A stretch of DNA of 64,000 nt from Lysobacterales bacterium (GTDB lineage: Bacteria > Pseudomonadota > Gammaproteobacteria > Xanthomonadales > SZUA-5). Below, piece after piece: positions 61,400 to 64,000 of the stretch. The notes under the pieces were generated by a model. It saw nothing but the letters and a program-made list of their open reading frames with translations, did not search any database and was not told where the DNA came from. The position numbers were made by a program, and so were the translations under genes. The DNA lies in contig JALHMH010000021.1 in assembly GCA_022844165.1 (NCBI GenBank), positions 16,646-80,645 on the forward strand. The letters are read 5' to 3'. The first letter of the stretch is position 1. The number at the start of each line of letters is the position of its first letter.

Positions 61400-64000
61400 T
61401 CACCTGCGCCGCGCCTTATCGCGTTTGAACATCTCGGCCAGGAACCGACCCGTATGCGAGCGCTTCGACTTTGCGATGTGTTCGGGCGTGCCAACGGCAA
61501 TGATCTCGCCACCGCCATAACCGCCCTCCGGACCCAGGTCGATGACCCAGTCAGCCGTCTTGATGACGTCCAGATTGTGTTCGATGACGACGACGGTATT
61601 GCCACGACCGACGAGCTCGTGCAGCACACTCAGGAGCTGCTCGATGTCATGAAAATGCAGACCAGTTGTCGGTTCGTCGAGGATATACAAGGTCTGTCCG
61701 GTATCGCGCCGCGACAACTCGCTGGCGAGCTTCACGCGTTGTGCTTCTCCGCCTGAAAGTGTCGTCGCCGATTGTCCGAGCGTGATGTATGACAAACCCA
61801 CGTCGAGCAGCGTCTGCAGCTTGCGCGCCAGCTGCGGCACGGGCTCGAACAGTTTGAACGCGTCCTCGACGGTCATCGCCAGGATGTCGGCGATCGAATG
61901 GCCCTTGTACAAGATCTCCATCGTTTCGCGGTTGTACCGCTTGCCGCCGCATACATCGCAGGGCACATAAACGTCCGGCAAAAAGTGCATCTCAACTTTG
62001 ATCATGCCGTCGCCCTGGCAGGCCTCGCAGCGCCCACCCTTGACGTTGAACGAAAACCGCCCCGGCAGGTAACCCCGCGCGCGAGACTCCGGCACTTGAG
62101 CGTAGAGCTCGCGAATTGGCGTGAACAATCCGGTGTAAGTCGCTGGGTTCGAACGAGGCGTGCGACCAATCGGGCTCTGATCGATGTCCACGACTTTGTC
62201 GAAGAACTCCAAGCCACGAACTTCCTTGAACGATGCGGGCGACCCGTTGGCGCCATTCAACCGAATCGCCGCGAGCTGGTGGAGCGTATCGTTGATCAAG
62301 GTCGATTTACCCGAACCCGAGACACCGGTGACGCAGACAAAACACCCTGCAGGCACTTCGAGATCGACGTTCTTGAGGTTGTTGCCACTGGCACCTGTGA
62401 GCACGATCTTCTTGTCCGACGGCTTACGCCGAACCGCCGGTGTCTGGATGCAACGCTCGCCGGTGAGGAACTTTGCGGTAATGGACTCGGGGGCTTTGCT
62501 GATGGCTGCGAAGTTGCCTTGCGCTACCACCCGTCCACCATGCACGCCTGCGCCGGGGCCGATATCGACGATGTGATCGGCAGCACGAATCGCATCTTCA
62601 TCGTGCTCGACGACGATGACCGTGTTGCCAAGATCGCGCAGCCGTAACAAAGTGCCCAGCAGTCGTTCGTTGTCGCGCTGATGCAAACCAATCGACGGTT
62701 CATCGAGGACGTACATGACGCCGACCAGCCCAGCACCGATCTGGCTGGCGAGACGAATGCGCTGCGCCTCGCCGCCGGACAGCGTTTCCGCCGAGCGATC
62801 CAAAGTGAGGTATTGCAGCCCAACATCAGACAAAAACTGCAAGCGTTCGCGAATTTCCTTCTGAATTTTCAGCGCCACCTCACCACGCCAACCCTCAAGC
62901 TCAAGGGACTCAAAGACCTCTAGTGCGCGGCTCACCGGCAGGGCTGTGCACTCCTGAACGGCACGCCCGGCGACACGAACATGGCGTGCCGAACGATTCA
63001 GCCGTGCGCCACCGCAGTCGGGACAAGTCCGATGCGAGATGTACTTGGCCAATTCCTCGCGCACGGCTTGCGACTCGGTCTCCCGATACCGCCGTTCGAA
63101 GTTGGTAACAATGCCCTCAAAGGGCTGCTTTTTCTTCAGACTGTTTTGGCCATCGCCGAAATAGCGAAATTCGATCGTTTCGCTGCCGCTGCCGAACAAC
63201 AGCGCATCGCGAATGCGCTGCGGCAGATCACGCCATGGCGTTTCGACATCGAATTTGTAGTGGCGCGCGAGCGACGTCAGCAGCTGAAAAAAGTAGGGAT
63301 TGCGTCGATCCCAGCTGCGAATAGCACCTGCAGCCAACGGCCGCTCCGGATGCGCCACCACTCGATCTGGATCGAAGAATTGAGTGACGCCGAGACCATC
63401 ACAGGTGGGACACGCACCGGCTGGCGAATTGAATGAAAACAGTCGCGGTTCGAGTTCTTGCAGCGAGTAATCGCAGACCGGGCAGGAGAACTTCGCCGAA
63501 TACAGTTGTGATGGCGCGCGTTCGTCGTCCATGTTGACCACAATCGCCAGTCCATCTCCTAAACGCAGCGCCGTCTCGAACGATTCCGCAAGCCGCTGCT
63601 TCAGGTCTGCGCGCGGCCGGAAGCGATCGACAACCGCCTCAATCGTATGTTTGCTGCGCAGCGCAAGCGTTGGCACGGCCTCGATTTCGTGCACGACATT
63701 GTCGACCCTCACACGCACAAAGCCTTGCGCTCGCAACTGCTCAAAGACCTGCACGTGTTCGCCCTTGCGTTCCCGAACCACCGGCGCCAAAAGCATGTAG
63801 CGATGTTCATCCGGCAAAGCCAGCGCCGCGTCGACCATCTGACTCACCGTTTGCGCAGCCAGTGCGATGCCGTGGTCGGGACAATGCGGCACGCCGACGC
63901 GCGCATACAGCAAGCGCAGGTAGTCATAAATCTCGGTCACCGTACCGACCGTCGAGCGAGGATTGTGCGAGGTGGATTTCTGTTCAATCGAAATCGCCGG
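61400..64000 (-). CDS. uvrA: Excinuclease ABC subunit A (5' end outside window)
   Basis: 866 C-terminal residues are visible; the first codons at 63941-64000 read [20 protein letters not shown], so the gene continues past the right edge and the ATG-like GTG at 63940 is not the start. DNA-damage recognition in nucleotide excision repair. Two ABC modules with signature LSGGEAQR(I/V), second Walker [10 protein letters not shown], and zinc fingers CPVC...CPTC and CEAC...CDVC. Converges on the GGDEF-EAL gene with a 22-base gap. Confidence 0.97.
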   Translation of the reverse strand, partial: PAISIEQKSTSHNPRSTVGTVTEIYDYLRLLYARVGVPHCPDHGIALAAQTVSQMVDAALALPDEHRYMLLAPVVRERKGEHVQVFEQLRAQGFVRVRVDNVVHEIEAVPTLALRSKHTIEAVVDRFRPRADLKQRLAESFETALRLGDGLAIVVNMDDERAPSQLYSAKFSCPVCDYSLQELEPRLFSFNSPAGACPTCDGLGVTQFFDPDRVVAHPERPLAAGAIRSWDRRNPYFFQLLTSLARHYKFDVETPWRDLPQRIRDALLFGSGSETIEFRYFGDGQNSLKKKQPFEGIVTNFERRYRETESQAVREELAKYISHRTCPDCGGARLNRSARHVRVAGRAVQECTALPVSRALEVFESLELEGWRGEVALKIQKEIRERLQFLSDVGLQYLTLDRSAETLSGGEAQRIRLASQIGAGLVGVMYVLDEPSIGLHQRDNERLLGTLLRLRDLGNTVIVVEHDEDAIRAADHIVDIGPGAGVHGGRVVAQGNFAAISKAPESITAKFLTGERCIQTPAVRRKPSDKKIVLTGASGNNLKNVDLEVPAGCFVCVTGVSGSGKSTLINDTLHQLAAIRLNGANGSPASFKEVRGLEFFDKVVDIDQSPIGRTPRSNPATYTGLFTPIRELYAQVPESRARGYLPGRFSFNVKGGRCEACQGDGMIKVEMHFLPDVYVPCDVCGGKRYNRETMEILYKGHSIADILAMTVEDAFKLFEPVPQLARKLQTLLDVGLSYITLGQSATTLSGGEAQRVKLASELSRRDTGQTLYILDEPTTGLHFHDIEQLLSVLHELVGRGNTVVVIEHNLDVIKTADWVIDLGPEGGYGGGEIIAVGTPEHIAKSKRSHTGRFLAEMFKRDKARRR

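Overview
The window is a stretch of a moderately high-GC Gram-negative chromosome. Dense, mostly single-copy housekeeping genes (mutS, mutY, uvrA, ftsY, rsmD, coaD, secDF-yajC, a split pntAA/pntAB/pntB, GTP-type pckG, fusA2-like EF-G) together with outer-membrane/secretion style proteins point to a gammaproteobacterium, most likely of the Xanthomonadales/Lysobacterales. That placement is an inference from protein style, not from a marker gene. No rRNA, tRNA, CRISPR array, transposase or integrase is visible.

Layout: 1-2.9 kb, a receiver protein (cut by the window edge) and a membrane CheA-like Hpt/ATPase kinase, followed by a repeat-rich intergenic region. 2.9-17.7 kb, a membrane protein, mutS, an FHA-GGDEF protein translationally coupled to a 2317-residue secreted beta-helix/Ig-like protein, and a membrane ankyrin-repeat protein. 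18-26.4 kb, threonine aldolase, an EF-G-like GTPase, an M28 peptidase and small accessory genes including a 2OG-Fe(II) oxygenase and an AraC/GyrI-type regulator. 26.4-30 kb, mutY, ftsY, rsmD, coaD. 30-36 kb, SOUL protein, lipoprotein, acyltransferase, transhydrogenase operon. 36-44 kb, a beta-propeller diguanylate cyclase, secFD-yajC, cobS-cobT. 44-49.3 kb, a GntR(YtrA-like)/ABC/permease/S9-peptidase operon with a clear operator palindrome. 49.3-51.6 kb, decayed gene remnants and pckG. 51.8-55.1 kb, the most interesting locus. 55.1-64 kb, an MFS transporter, a small cysteine protein, a 1492-residue propeller-PAS-GGDEF-EAL protein and uvrA (5' end outside the window).

The standout is a minus-strand, translationally coupled four-gene operon at 51807-55055. 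It reads as a split borosin RiPP pathway: an alpha-N-methyltransferase with the Tyr-x5-Arg-x3-Tyr catalytic set and the YGHPGVF signature of OphMA/SonM enzymes, a GNAT acetyltransferase, an 80-residue candidate precursor peptide with a strong ribosome-binding site, and a diguanylate cyclase. A transporter gene diverges from it. Each gene overlaps the next by 1 to 4 bases. The combination of a borosin enzyme with an acetyltransferase and a c-di-GMP enzyme is, to my knowledge, not characterised.

Other points worth attention: two copies of a ~140-150 bp multi-hairpin dispersed repeat (2517-2654 and 35841-35990); a deletion scar joining a GyrB-like ATPase fragment and a serine-hydrolase fragment behind pckG; two secreted proteins ending in a GFE plus acidic tail; and four GGDEF proteins in 64 kb, only one of which keeps the inhibitory RxxD site.
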